Shown here piece by piece: positions 26,238-35,275 of a DNA stretch of 64,000 nt. Each line of letters begins with the position of its first letter. Position 1 is the first letter of the stretch. The notes under the pieces are model-generated. The model searched no databases. It was given only the letters and a program-made list of their open reading frames with translations, and was not told where the DNA came from. Origin of the DNA: an uncultured Bacteroidales bacterium (GTDB lineage: Bacteria > Bacteroidota > Bacteroidia > Bacteroidales > Bacteroidaceae). The position numbers and the translations under genes were made by a program. Location: NCBI GenBank assembly GCA_902802815.1, contig CADCNQ010000003.1:62001-126000 (forward strand), read 5' to 3'.

Positions 26238-26366
26238 CTAGGAGGTTTCATCTGTTTCTTCTCTCGGGTCAATCGGAACCACCGGAGGCGTCGGAGAACC
26301 TTCAAGCAACTTCACGGGTGCAACGGCAACGACGGTGGATGCCGGCTTGAGATATTCTTTCTTCAT
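26238..26366 (-). CDS. Small 42-aa protein of MKKxYxxPA type
   Basis: A minus-strand frame begins MKKEYLKPASTVVAVAPVK, continues LLEGSPTPPVVPID and ends in an acidic stretch. It starts 31 nt after the stop of the large GLUG/LRR surface-protein gene and is followed by a hairpin terminator, so it is probably the last gene of that transcript. Its N-terminal pattern matches the 46-aa protein at 1849-1989. Function unknown; no signal peptide. Confidence 0.55.
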   Translation of the reverse strand: MKKEYLKPASTVVAVAPVKLLEGSPTPPVVPIDPREETDETS

Positions 26367-26397
26367 ATTCGGTTATCGGTTATAGTTAACATTAGAA

Positions 26398-28836
26398 TTA
26401 CTGGATTGCTTTCTTTACTCCATTGTGGATGTAGATACCCTTGACTGTGGGCTTCTCCGTCAGGCGACGACCACTCAAATCATACCACACATCATCGGAT
26501 TCTTCACTCTTCATTCTTAGTTCTTCACTCTCATTGATGTCTGTCGGGTCGTCGTCGAAGTCGAGCATCATGCGGGCTCCCGCAGGAATGTCGTTCATCG
26601 CCAGCCATGCGATATAGGCCGGCAGGACGTTGTTCTTCGGATGGTAGGCATAGAAGCCGAGATTGTCGTAGGACTCGTCACCCGCGGGGCGCCCAAGCGT
26701 CAGAAAGTTGGTCATCATCTCCGAGTCCGTCATATTGTGGCCGCCGGGATCTACGCTGCCCTTGAAGAGGTTGCCCTCGTAGTCGACGGCGGAACCGGGA
26801 TCGGGGCCCTCGTAGTGTAAGAGGTAGAGTGGTTCGGTGGTACCTTCGTAGGCCAGCAGTACGGGCGTCAGAGCCGGCACGATACCATTCTGGATTTTCC
26901 TGAGTTTGAGTCTGTCGTCACCGATGGACTGGCACCACCAGGCGGTGACGCCTTCGGGCATCTCCACGGGATAGCCCAGCATCAGGGTGGACATACCGCC
27001 CGGATTGCGGTTGACGGGGAAGTAGGTGAACATGTGGTTGGGGACGTCCTGATAGTCGGAGAAGAACAGGCACCAGTAGTCGGCGATGCTGTAGCCGTGG
27101 CCTCCGGAGGCCTGATAGCCGATGAAGAGCTCATACTGGGTGCCGTCCTTGATGAAGACGTCGAGATTCTCCGGACATCCGTCGAAGGTGTGTTCGCCCG
27201 TCAGAGCGAAGATTGGCGGCGGGTTCTCGCCGTCGTCCACCAGGCGGCCTGCCTCCACCCAGGTGTCCACATAGAGCGTCTCAAGGCCCGTCATGCCCTC
27301 GAAGGCGTAGTCGGCAATATTGTCGGCCAGCTCCTGATGGATGGTGAGCACAGTGGGCGCCTTGGGTGCCGTGAGCAGGTAGCGGTGTTTCATGTCGTAG
27401 AGCACCTCGTCCTTCACGGCGCAGCCCGCGCAACCGTCGCTTAGCACGAAAGCCTGCTGCACGCTGTGGCGCTGGGGATAGGCGATGCTGTCGAGCGAGG
27501 CGGGCAGCAGCACGCGGTTCACGGCCCCCAGATTCTCGAAAGCGTTGGCGCCGAGGCCGGTGGTGGTGAGCGGGATCAGGCTGAAGTTGGAGTGCAGGTT
27601 GTCATTGACAACGAAGTCGCCCGAACCCGCGGTGCCAACAGCCTTCTCGAGGGCCACGGTGCAGGAGGTCATCTGCATCACGGTGTTTCTGCCGTCATCA
27701 ATATCCACCGCCTCCTCCGTCCGGAACCTCGCACTCAGGTAGCCGGGAACGGAGTCGGCCACGTTATCGCCCATGTGGCCCACGTTCGTTGTGTAGAACG
27801 AGTCGCCGTAGTTGTAGCGCATGAATACCTTCAGCTCGGGATAGCCGTCGAGGGTATAGATATAATGATCGCCCTCGAGGGAGTATTCATCATTATACAT
27901 GCTGAACAGCAAGGGTTGCTTCATCTGTTCATCCGTGCACGCCGCAATCTCGTCACCCCTGGGGTCGCCGCTGCCGCCATCATAACCGGTGCCTCTCACA
28001 CCGTCATCGCGGTAAAGGTAGAAATTATTCACCAGCCTCTGACCGTAACGCTCACCGGCAATGGCACCAATGCAATCGTCGCTATGAGGGATGACTTTTC
28101 CGCTGAAGTAACAGTGAAAGATGCCACAGGTGTGGTCATCGCCCTGCTCTATCTTGCCCACCAGTCCGCCGACCTGGGCATCGGCCTCCACGGTGATGTC
28201 GCTATAGCAGTATTCTATGCTGTTGTGGTTGTTGGTCATATAGCCGCAGATGGCGCCAAACTCGTCGTTGCCGCTTTCGTACTGTCTCACGCTTCCTCCC
28301 ACCACAGCACAGTGGGTGATGGTGCTGTGGTTGAACATTTTGCCGCAAAGGGCACCGATGTGACAGTCGTCACCGTCGCCGGCGCAGATGTCCACATTCT
28401 CCAGTTTGAGGTTCATGACTTTGCCGTTGTCTATCTTGCCGAAGAGCGCACGATTGTTGTCATTTCCGTTGATTTTCAGGTTTTTGATGACGTGACCCCG
28501 ACCGTCGAAGTTACCGCCGAACTTGTGGTCGTCGTTCCATCCGAGGGTATAGTCGTTGAAGTTTTTGTTGTTCAGGTCGATGTCGTTCATCAGATAGATG
28601 GTCCAACCTTTGTAGCCCTGATCGCCGTCCTCGAAATCGTCCCAGAATTTACGCAGGGCAACGAATTGGTCGGGCGTGTAGATATAGATGGTCTTGGTGT
28701 CCGGAAACGCAGCGATTTGATCCGATATCGTCTCGCCATCCCAAATCATATCGGGGTCGGTGATGTCCACCGCACCGGCCTGCACGGCGGCCATCACCGC
28801 CAGCAGGATTGTCCATATCGTCTTTTTCATCATCAT
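26398..28836 (-). CDS. Secreted BspA-like surface protein with GLUG-type repeats and T9SS-like tail
   Basis: An 812-aa protein with a signal peptide (cleaved near AGAVD). Residues ~90-300 hold GLUG-like repeats typical of adhesins (GNFDGRGHVIKNLKI, IGALCGK, FGAICGY, VGGLVGK). A short leucine-rich-like stretch, GANAFENLGAVNRVLLPASLDSIA, resembles BspA repeats. The C-terminus (WYDLSGRRL, then KGIYIHNGVKKAIQ) is the short sorting-type tail common in Prevotella surface proteins. Three ATGs in a row (28836, 28833, 28830) are possible starts. A heptad array sits directly upstream, and a second one is translated near residues 768-780. A binding or adhesion role is likely; the ligand is unknown. Confidence 0.78.
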   Translation of the reverse strand: MMMKKTIWTILLAVMAAVQAGAVDITDPDMIWDGETISDQIAAFPDTKTIYIYTPDQFVALRKFWDDFEDGDQGYKGWTIYLMNDIDLNNKNFNDYTLGWNDDHKFGGNFDGRGHVIKNLKINGNDNNRALFGKIDNGKVMNLKLENVDICAGDGDDCHIGALCGKMFNHSTITHCAVVGGSVRQYESGNDEFGAICGYMTNNHNSIEYCYSDITVEADAQVGGLVGKIEQGDDHTCGIFHCYFSGKVIPHSDDCIGAIAGERYGQRLVNNFYLYRDDGVRGTGYDGGSGDPRGDEIAACTDEQMKQPLLFSMYNDEYSLEGDHYIYTLDGYPELKVFMRYNYGDSFYTTNVGHMGDNVADSVPGYLSARFRTEEAVDIDDGRNTVMQMTSCTVALEKAVGTAGSGDFVVNDNLHSNFSLIPLTTTGLGANAFENLGAVNRVLLPASLDSIAYPQRHSVQQAFVLSDGCAGCAVKDEVLYDMKHRYLLTAPKAPTVLTIHQELADNIADYAFEGMTGLETLYVDTWVEAGRLVDDGENPPPIFALTGEHTFDGCPENLDVFIKDGTQYELFIGYQASGGHGYSIADYWCLFFSDYQDVPNHMFTYFPVNRNPGGMSTLMLGYPVEMPEGVTAWWCQSIGDDRLKLRKIQNGIVPALTPVLLAYEGTTEPLYLLHYEGPDPGSAVDYEGNLFKGSVDPGGHNMTDSEMMTNFLTLGRPAGDESYDNLGFYAYHPKNNVLPAYIAWLAMNDIPAGARMMLDFDDDPTDINESEELRMKSEESDDVWYDLSGRRLTEKPTVKGIYIHNGVKKAIQ
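26499..26533 (-). repeat. Heptad repeat inside coding sequence of the GLUG/BspA-like gene
   Basis: Five contiguous 7-bp units on the + strand (ATTCTTC, ACTCTTC, ATTCTTA, GTTCTTC, ACTCTCA) are translated as part of NESEELRMKSEES, a charged linker just before the C-terminal tail. Confidence 0.8.
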
Positions 28837-28870
28837 CAATTGTCAATTATCAATTATCAATTATCAATAC
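28836..28870 (-). repeat. Heptad repeat between two surface-protein genes
   Basis: Five 7-bp units on the + strand (TCAATTG, three TCAATTA, TCAATAC). In the coding direction the array contains the TGA of the 1703-aa gene and runs up to the first ATG of the GLUG gene. Confidence 0.85.
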
Positions 28871-31800
28871 GCAAACTTCACCGTCTCGTCGCCGGAGGAA
28901 ACCAGCCCAACCCCGCTGCGCTGCATCACGGGGAAGATGGCCCGGCCGTCCTCGCCGGCCGTCTTGCGGGCCAGTACGGTGCCGTTGGCCTGATAGAGGC
29001 GCACCTGCTCGCCGGCCTTCACACCGCTCACCACCAAGTGGCCGCCCGAGCGGCTCACGTGCATGCGGGCGGTCTCGTCGTCGTTGCTGAAGACGCGGTC
29101 CACAGCCACCACCTCGGGCGAGGGATAGAGCGTCACCACGCCGCTGTTGTCGCTGCCAGAGAAGAGGTCGACCCCGATGCGCGCGTATTTTTCTGAGACG
29201 GGGAGTCTGTAGGCCAGTGTGGCGCCGACATACATCTTTACCTTCTCGGTGACGCCGGGCACCTTGAGCATGACGTAGCCTGCCCTATAGCTGCCGCAGT
29301 CGTGCATATAACCGCTCTCGCCGTCTTCATCGTCCAGACTGCAGAGCACCCTCTTGGTTTCATATTTGATGTGGTCGTTGCCCGTCGTCCTGTAGACAAT
29401 GGAGCCGTAGGACGTTTCCTTCAGGCCCACGACAATGGCAAAGCGTTTCGGCAGGCGACGGCGGGCGTAGTTGCGCACACAGATGGTGATGTAGTTGTCG
29501 CCGTTCTTGTCCACCCTCTGAGCCACCACGAAGCACTTCAGCTGCGGCCTGTAGGGATAGAAGCGGCCCGTCGTGCGCTCGCGGATGTTCTGACCATGCT
29601 CTTCGGCGTCGGCCGAGGTACCGGCAAGGCCGCGCGCACCCGAGATATGCTCTTCGTCCGAGAGGCCGAGCACGTCGTCGTACTCCACCGTCATCCTGGT
29701 GTTGATACCGGAGCCCATAGTATAAGGTGTAATGATACGCTCCTGATTGGAGGCACCGGCGGGCACGGTCAGGTCGAGCGGATAAGTGTATTTTTCGCCC
29801 TCTTTGTCGCCAACCGTCAGCACGCAGTTCTTGATGGTCGAGGTGCCGTAGTTGGTGACGGTGACGAGCAGCGAGACCGAATCCTTGTCGCACTGGAAGG
29901 CCTGATTCTCTTCCGAGTCGAACTGCACGGTGTAGCCGAAGGCGTTGCCGAAATAGGCCGCCTTGCGGTTGAGCTGGAGCAGGCCCTCCTTGTCGGCGCC
30001 TATGAAGCACACGTCGATCTTCTCCTTGGTCATATAGCCGTCGAAGCTATAGATGGTGCCGCCGGCATCCGTCTGAACGGCGGTGATGGGCGTGCCCAGA
30101 TGGAAGCTGCCGTCCGTGTTGGGCACCAGACGCGAAGCGCAGAGACGCATGCGCACGGAGTCGTTCTCAAGCACCTGATCACGCCAAAGCAGCGCCACAT
30201 TGTTGAGCGACTTGGCCTGCAGGTCGGGCACGATGGCAAACTCGTCGGCATTGGACCCGCTCAGCATGAGCGAAGAGTTGATGCCCTTCTTTTCCTTGCC
30301 GTCCATGCCGAAGCTCCTGATGTGGACGCACGAGGTGTGGGAGGCGCTGTCAGCCAAAGTCATCCAGGCCACCAGGTTACAGTCGCCCACGCGGCTGAGG
30401 CGCACGGACTCCTCGGTGTAGGGCAGCGTCTGGGTGGTGACCGTATTGTTGCCGTCCACCGTGATGCCGACGTTCTCATCCTGAGCGCCATAGACGCCTC
30501 TGCGCGCCACGATGAAAGCCGTAGTGCCATCGTAGACGACGCGATAGTCCTTGAGGCAGAAGCCCTCGTTGACATCCGCCAGCTGCACGGGCGCCGACCA
30601 GGTCTCGTTGCCGTCGAATCGCGACATCATCAGATAGCCGTTCATCAGGAGGTCGGTCACCTGCACGGTGTCTCCCTCCTGCACCCAGCTGGCCTTCTCG
30701 AAGGTGCCCTCCTGCCAGACGGCGACAGCCTTGCCATCGTCGGCCACAGCCACACGCGGCTTGAAGGAAGCGGTCTCGGGAGAGGCGTAGATGGGCTTGG
30801 GCTGGTACCACTTGGTGCCGGCGTTCTTCTTGGTGTAGTAGAGATCGAAGACGCGGCTGGCCTGATTCACCGTCACGTCGAGCGTCAGCGAATCCTCCAG
30901 CTGCTCCTTGGGAATCGTCGCAGTGGCCTGCTCCATCACCGCCAGGTCGAGACCGGGCACAGAAGCGGCGTCGTAGTCGCTGCAGCCGCCCGAACGCCAG
31001 TCGGAGATGGTGGTGGGATCGCCCAGAGAGGCCACCTCAACGGTGAACTGGTTGGGGTCGTCGGGCTTGCCCTTATTGCTCTGATAGATGATGCTGTCGC
31101 CGCCCGCGATGAACTTCACCGGCTGGTTGAAGTCGGCGTAACTGCTGACGAACTCGCCCGGAAGAGCGGCGGCGGGAGCTGGCTTCTTGTCGGGATCGGC
31201 ATCATCGCTCAGATAGTAGGCAAAATTCTTGTGGAAGGGATTCTCGTAGCTCGTCGGCCTGATGAGCATATCCCCGGTGTCCATCTGGCCTATATCCCAG
31301 CTCTTGTGCTTGCTCCAAAAGAGGCACTTCACCTTGTAGTAAGCACCCAGGCCGGCATACCAGTTCCAGGCGCTGCCCGAGAATTCGTTGCAGAAATCCA
31401 ATCGGGAGCCTCCAGCATACTTGAAGGTGACACCGCAGCCCGCCGTCAGACCGAACTCGGCGCCGGCGATGAATGCGTCAATCTTGGCTCTGATGCGGCC
31501 GTTGATGTAGGCCTGACCGAGGAACTTGAAAGCCAGAATGTGGTTCTTCAGCGGATCGATGCTCCCCTTCGTGTTTTCGAAAGCAAAGAGTCCCGCATTG
31601 ATGTTGACCCTCACGCCTGCACCGGCCGACACCTTCGGGCCGATGAGGTCGGTAACCGCAGCCACCAGCTTGTTGCCACTCAGCCAGTCGTTGAATTTGA
31701 CCAAAGCCTTGGGCGCGCCCACCTTGGTGCCGAGGGCGCCGACCATGTTGGAGAAATTGAAACCGAAGCGGACATTAGCCGCAGCCTCGGCGTTCAAGCC

Positions 31801-33975
31801 GGCCTCGTCGACAAATTGCATGCCCAGGAACCACTGCTTCCAGTCGTCTCCGTCCAGCGACAGCGGGATGGAGTACTTCTGATACAATTCCGCATAGGCG
31901 CTAAGCGTCAGATTGGAGTCGAAGTTCGCTTTCCCGCCGCCCTTCTGCATATTGTCCAGCTTGGACGACATGTCGAGCGTCTCAAACTCGAATCCGTCGG
32001 CCATACCCATTGTCAACCTACCCGATTGCGATTCGTTAGGCCAATTTTTGCTCTCCTTGTTGGCCATGTCGTACTTATAGAAGACTCCGATACCGATGGC
32101 CGACGACACCTGAATCTTCTTGGTCTTGAAGAAATCGAGGTTGACTCCGAGGCGTGCGTAGAACGGCGGCGTCATAGGAATCCAGAAGTCCATCCGGCTG
32201 TAGGCGTCGGGCGCAAGGTCATTCGTCCAGCCCTCAGCATTCGTCTGCGCTTCGCCTCCCTTGAGGCGCTCCTCGGCGGCAGCGCGGGCGTCGGCCTTCA
32301 TCTTTTCCAGGTCGAGATACTTGTTGTAGAGGATGGGCAGCTCGCGCACATTTTCGCCGGCAAAGGCCACAGCGGGTCGGCCGGAGGTGTTGACCGCCAG
32401 ATACCCGCTCAGACTAAACCTCGTGGTCCAGTATTTGTAGTCGTAGTACTTGCTGGTCATCGGCCTAGTGTTGCCCCCGAGGCTCTCCGTGAGGATGTCG
32501 TTCTTCTCGGCGTCGTTGTGCACCTTCTGCAGCGTGATGGCGGCGTCAGTATCATAGGATTTTGGCGCCACGATGGCCACCTCCATCCGGGCGTAGCTCT
32601 TATACATCTTGTCCTCGGCCAGCTTCATGGTGTCCCTGTGGGAGCCGAACTCGTCGTAATACACCGTCTCGGTGAGCTGCACGGGCAAAATATCCGAAGA
32701 CTGTATGCTGCTCACGTAGAAGTCGCCGCGAAGGTCGAGCGTGGGCGTCAGCGTCGAGAGTATCGACGAAGTTACCTTGGGCGAAGTGACCGGCTCGGGG
32801 ATGCTCTCCAGGAAGATCTCCGCCTCCTCCCTGTCGCTGTCGATGATGCCCGTCACGTGGTTGTAGGAGCCGGGATACAAGCAGAGCTTCGGCAGGTAGC
32901 CTTCGCGGTAGCACTCGATGGTGGCGGGCTCGCCTTCGGTCAACACGTAGAGGCGATGGGTCTTGGGGTCCAGGCCCCACTCGAGCAGACGTTCGTCCGT
33001 CGGCATGTTGGTGGTGTCGGCGCTCACAGCGTGTATCGTCAGGCCGTCCGTATCGATAGAAGGCTCGTTGTCGCGGAAGAGGCTCACCCAAAGCGTGTCG
33101 TGATAGGAGAAAAGGCGCGAATCCAGATACGTGGGGTTGGGTGCCTCCATACGCTTGTGCTGGAGGAAGGCCATCGACGGGCCCGTCCTCACCGACACCG
33201 TGTTGTCGCTCACGTGGGTCACAGCATCCCTGGCCCACGCCTCGTGGTTCAGCTTGATGCGCTTGAAGCCGTCGGCCATCAGATAGGCTTCCACCAGGTC
33301 GCCGTCCTCGTAGTCGTAGAAGGTGTAGAGCTTGTCCACCTTCATGTTCTTGATGTAGGCTGTGTCGCTCAGCTGCGTGTCGCTGTTGTAGCGGATCAGC
33401 TGCAGGGTGTAGTCGCCGTCGACGATGCGGCTCTTGTCGAGCATCACTGAACGCACGGAGGCCGAACCGTAGCCGTGACTGTTGAAGGTGTAGGTCTTCG
33501 CCGTCTCCTCACCCTGGCCCTGAGGCCAGATCTTCACTTCAATCTGGTTGTCGCTGATGGGCGGCATGATGTAGGCGTAGTTATGGACGGAGAACACCCT
33601 CGTGTTGTTTTGCGAGGGGTCTGTCGAGCTCTTGATGCAGGTCACGCGGAGGTGGAAAGGCCGGTTGCCCTGAGCCTTGTCCAGACGCAGGACGATATAC
33701 TGGTTGTCGCGGGCGTCGTAGATCTGCTTGTAGAAGCCCGCCGTATCCTTCGGAGCGGGATCGCGGAAGACCTCCTTGAGGGCATCCATCTCGGCGCTGT
33801 TGTCCTGTACGATGTGGTCAATCTCCTGCCATTGGAACTTGCTGATGTCGGCCCAAGAGTCCAGCTGACTCAGGTTCACAGCCCTTTCCACAGTGAAGTC
33901 GTCAACAGCAAAGACAGCTACGCTAGCCAACGACAACAATAGTGCTAAAAACGTCTTTTGTAGTAAATGTTTCAT
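28864..33975 (-). CDS. Giant secreted protein with T9SS-type C-terminal domain, unknown function
   Basis: A 1703-aa protein (ATG at 33975, MKHLLQKTFLALLLSLASVAVFA signal peptide). I do not recognise the N-terminal ~700 residues. The middle has amphipathic, glycine-rich strands (SAGAGVRVNINAGLFAF). Around residues 1040-1340 are repeated strand patterns reminiscent of a beta-propeller (FKPRVAVADDGKAVAVWQEG, YRVVYDGTTAFIVARRG, LNNVALLWRD). A CARDB-like Ig fold follows (VSLLVTVTNYGTSTIKNC). The last ~75 residues (MHVSRSGGHLVVSGVKAGEQ onward) resemble a T9SS sorting domain. The frame remains open further upstream to 34137, but the perfect promoter at 33999-34030 places the start at 33975. It is followed by the GLUG gene with no independent promoter, so the two are probably co-expressed. 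Confidence 0.8.
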   Translation of the reverse strand: MKHLLQKTFLALLLSLASVAVFAVDDFTVERAVNLSQLDSWADISKFQWQEIDHIVQDNSAEMDALKEVFRDPAPKDTAGFYKQIYDARDNQYIVLRLDKAQGNRPFHLRVTCIKSSTDPSQNNTRVFSVHNYAYIMPPISDNQIEVKIWPQGQGEETAKTYTFNSHGYGSASVRSVMLDKSRIVDGDYTLQLIRYNSDTQLSDTAYIKNMKVDKLYTFYDYEDGDLVEAYLMADGFKRIKLNHEAWARDAVTHVSDNTVSVRTGPSMAFLQHKRMEAPNPTYLDSRLFSYHDTLWVSLFRDNEPSIDTDGLTIHAVSADTTNMPTDERLLEWGLDPKTHRLYVLTEGEPATIECYREGYLPKLCLYPGSYNHVTGIIDSDREEAEIFLESIPEPVTSPKVTSSILSTLTPTLDLRGDFYVSSIQSSDILPVQLTETVYYDEFGSHRDTMKLAEDKMYKSYARMEVAIVAPKSYDTDAAITLQKVHNDAEKNDILTESLGGNTRPMTSKYYDYKYWTTRFSLSGYLAVNTSGRPAVAFAGENVRELPILYNKYLDLEKMKADARAAAEERLKGGEAQTNAEGWTNDLAPDAYSRMDFWIPMTPPFYARLGVNLDFFKTKKIQVSSAIGIGVFYKYDMANKESKNWPNESQSGRLTMGMADGFEFETLDMSSKLDNMQKGGGKANFDSNLTLSAYAELYQKYSIPLSLDGDDWKQWFLGMQFVDEAGLNAEAAANVRFGFNFSNMVGALGTKVGAPKALVKFNDWLSGNKLVAAVTDLIGPKVSAGAGVRVNINAGLFAFENTKGSIDPLKNHILAFKFLGQAYINGRIRAKIDAFIAGAEFGLTAGCGVTFKYAGGSRLDFCNEFSGSAWNWYAGLGAYYKVKCLFWSKHKSWDIGQMDTGDMLIRPTSYENPFHKNFAYYLSDDADPDKKPAPAAALPGEFVSSYADFNQPVKFIAGGDSIIYQSNKGKPDDPNQFTVEVASLGDPTTISDWRSGGCSDYDAASVPGLDLAVMEQATATIPKEQLEDSLTLDVTVNQASRVFDLYYTKKNAGTKWYQPKPIYASPETASFKPRVAVADDGKAVAVWQEGTFEKASWVQEGDTVQVTDLLMNGYLMMSRFDGNETWSAPVQLADVNEGFCLKDYRVVYDGTTAFIVARRGVYGAQDENVGITVDGNNTVTTQTLPYTEESVRLSRVGDCNLVAWMTLADSASHTSCVHIRSFGMDGKEKKGINSSLMLSGSNADEFAIVPDLQAKSLNNVALLWRDQVLENDSVRMRLCASRLVPNTDGSFHLGTPITAVQTDAGGTIYSFDGYMTKEKIDVCFIGADKEGLLQLNRKAAYFGNAFGYTVQFDSEENQAFQCDKDSVSLLVTVTNYGTSTIKNCVLTVGDKEGEKYTYPLDLTVPAGASNQERIITPYTMGSGINTRMTVEYDDVLGLSDEEHISGARGLAGTSADAEEHGQNIRERTTGRFYPYRPQLKCFVVAQRVDKNGDNYITICVRNYARRRLPKRFAIVVGLKETSYGSIVYRTTGNDHIKYETKRVLCSLDDEDGESGYMHDCGSYRAGYVMLKVPGVTEKVKMYVGATLAYRLPVSEKYARIGVDLFSGSDNSGVVTLYPSPEVVAVDRVFSNDDETARMHVSRSGGHLVVSGVKAGEQVRLYQANGTVLARKTAGEDGRAIFPVMQRSGVGLVSSGDETVKFAY

Positions 33976-33998
33976 GGCACACAACTTAAGTTTGTGTG

Positions 33999-34030
33999 CA
34001 AATGTATGGAATTTGCGCGTAAGTGCCAAA
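33999..34030 (-). promoter_or_regulatory. Consensus promoter for the 1703-aa surface-protein operon
   Basis: On the minus strand TTTG (34027-34030) and TACATTTG (33999-34006) are separated by exactly 20 bp. The box lies 23 nt before the ATG at 33975. Confidence 0.85.
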
Positions 34031-34521
34031 GAAATATCATAAAAAGTGGTTGATTTTAATGAAAATAAGCGAATAAATGCAAAAATATGTAAAAATATGC
34101 GTTTTATTTTACAATTTTGGCGTTGTTTCTGTTGCAAAACAATGTATTGACGCTCATCTCCGGAGCGGTGGTGTTTTTTTTGTGCGACCGCTCGTAGTAT
34201 AGTTGTCTTCGCCGGCTCTCCGTGTTCCCCGTTTGGCCGCGTTGACGCAGCGCTGAAGCATGTCTGAGACTACTCTGAGGAGTTTGACGCTGCGCCGTGT
34301 CTGATATCTGTTTTCAATCGGTTATCAGTCGGGTTTTTCCGATAGATTCCCGATACATCCTCGATAGATGCCCGATAGATGCCCGATAGATGCCCGATAG
34401 ATACTCGATAGATGATAAGTGTATTTATGAGAGAAAATAGGATAAGCAGCAATACGCTTCTAATCTCCAGCTGGATTAGCGTCCGGTTGGAGTCTGATAC
34501 GAGATAAAATTGGGTTTAGGG
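34031..34521. other. Intergenic region without a supported gene
   Basis: About 490 bp lie between the divergent-looking surface-protein promoter and the end of xthA. It holds an AT-rich part, two near-identical 12-mers (TTGACGCAGCGC and TTGACGCTGCGC, ~34241 and ~34286) that can also pair as a short stem, and the 11-bp array. A palindrome-like CTAATCTCCAGCTGGATTAG follows at 34460-34479. Short open frames here have no coding character. Confidence 0.6.
34339..34415. repeat. Tandem 11-bp repeat, seven units
   Basis: Seven contiguous units of consensus CCGATAGATGC (34339, 34350, 34361, 34372, 34383, 34394, 34405) differ at one to three positions each. The unit is close to one turn of DNA helix. 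It lies downstream of xthA in the intergenic region. Confidence 0.92.
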
Positions 34522-35274
34522 TTACTCAATGACGAGTTCCACGGGGCAGTGGTCGCTGCCGGGGATTTCCTGATGGATGCTTGCACTCTCAAGTCGCTTG
34601 CACAGGCGCTCGGAGACAATGAAATAGTCGATACGCCAGCCCACATTCCTCTCACGGGCTCTCATGCGGTAGCTCCACCATGAGTACTGGCCCTCTGCAT
34701 CCGGGTGGAAATAGCGGAATGTGTCCACAAAACCGCTGTCGAGCAGAGTGGTCATCTTGTCGCGCTCCTGGTCGGTGAAACCGGGGTTTTCGTGATTCGT
34801 CTGCGGATTCTTGAGATCTATCTCCTTGTGCGCCACATTGAGGTCGCCGCAGTAGATGACAGGCTTCTTGGCATCCAGTGCCATGAGATAGCTGCGCAAG
34901 TCGTCTTCCCACTGCATGCGGTAGTCGAGACGGCGCAAACCGTCCTGGGAATTAGGCGTGTAGCAGCAGACGAGGAAGAAGTCGGCATACTCGAGAGTGA
35001 TGAGGCGTCCCTCGTGGTCGTGCTCCCCGATGCCCATGCCGTAGCGCACGGAGAGGGGAGGGTGCTTGGTGTAGATGCATGTGCCGGAATACCCCTTCTT
35101 CTCAGCATAATTCCAATAGGAATAGTAGCCGAGGAAGTCGAGGTTGATCTGACCTTCCTGCAGCTTCGTCTCCTGCAGGCAGAAAAAGTCGGCGTCGAGG
35201 GCTTCGAATGCTTCGCAGAAATTCTTGCCCGCCACGGCACGCAGACCGTTGACATTCCATGAGATAAATTTCAT
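34522..35274 (-). CDS. xth: Exodeoxyribonuclease III (AP endonuclease)
   Basis: A 250-aa protein of the ExoIII/APE1 endonuclease-exonuclease-phosphatase family for base-excision repair. Motifs present: ISWNVNGLRA (Asn metal ligand), FFCLQETKLQ (catalytic Glu), YCGDLNVAH, FVDTFR, YSWWSYR, WRIDYF and the C-terminal GSDHCPV. Full length. It begins one base after the stop of the phosphopantetheinyl transferase gene, so it is the last gene of the MATE-PPTase-xth unit. Confidence 0.96.
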   Translation of the reverse strand: MKFISWNVNGLRAVAGKNFCEAFEALDADFFCLQETKLQEGQINLDFLGYYSYWNYAEKKGYSGTCIYTKHPPLSVRYGMGIGEHDHEGRLITLEYADFFLVCCYTPNSQDGLRRLDYRMQWEDDLRSYLMALDAKKPVIYCGDLNVAHKEIDLKNPQTNHENPGFTDQERDKMTTLLDSGFVDTFRYFHPDAEGQYSWWSYRMRARERNVGWRIDYFIVSERLCKRLESASIHQEIPGSDHCPVELVIE

Positions 35275-35275
35275 C

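Noticed and set aside
26153..26350. A + strand 65-codon ORF after the ABC ATPase gene
   Set aside because: It overlaps a terminator hairpin and the minus-strand 42-aa gene, which has a recognisable N-terminal pattern.
29302..33450. A 1382-codon open frame on the + strand opposite the 1703-aa gene
   Set aside because: Composition-driven antisense frame; the minus strand has signal peptide, perfect promoter and sorting tail. The antisense protein is V/H/R/G-rich without domain patterns.
34339..34415. Possible CRISPR array
   Set aside because: Units are contiguous 11-mers with no spacers and no cas genes nearby.
34270..34452. A minus-strand 60-codon ORF with GIYRASIGHLSGIYR-like repeats
   Set aside because: It is only the translation of the 11-bp tandem array; no start context or conserved end.
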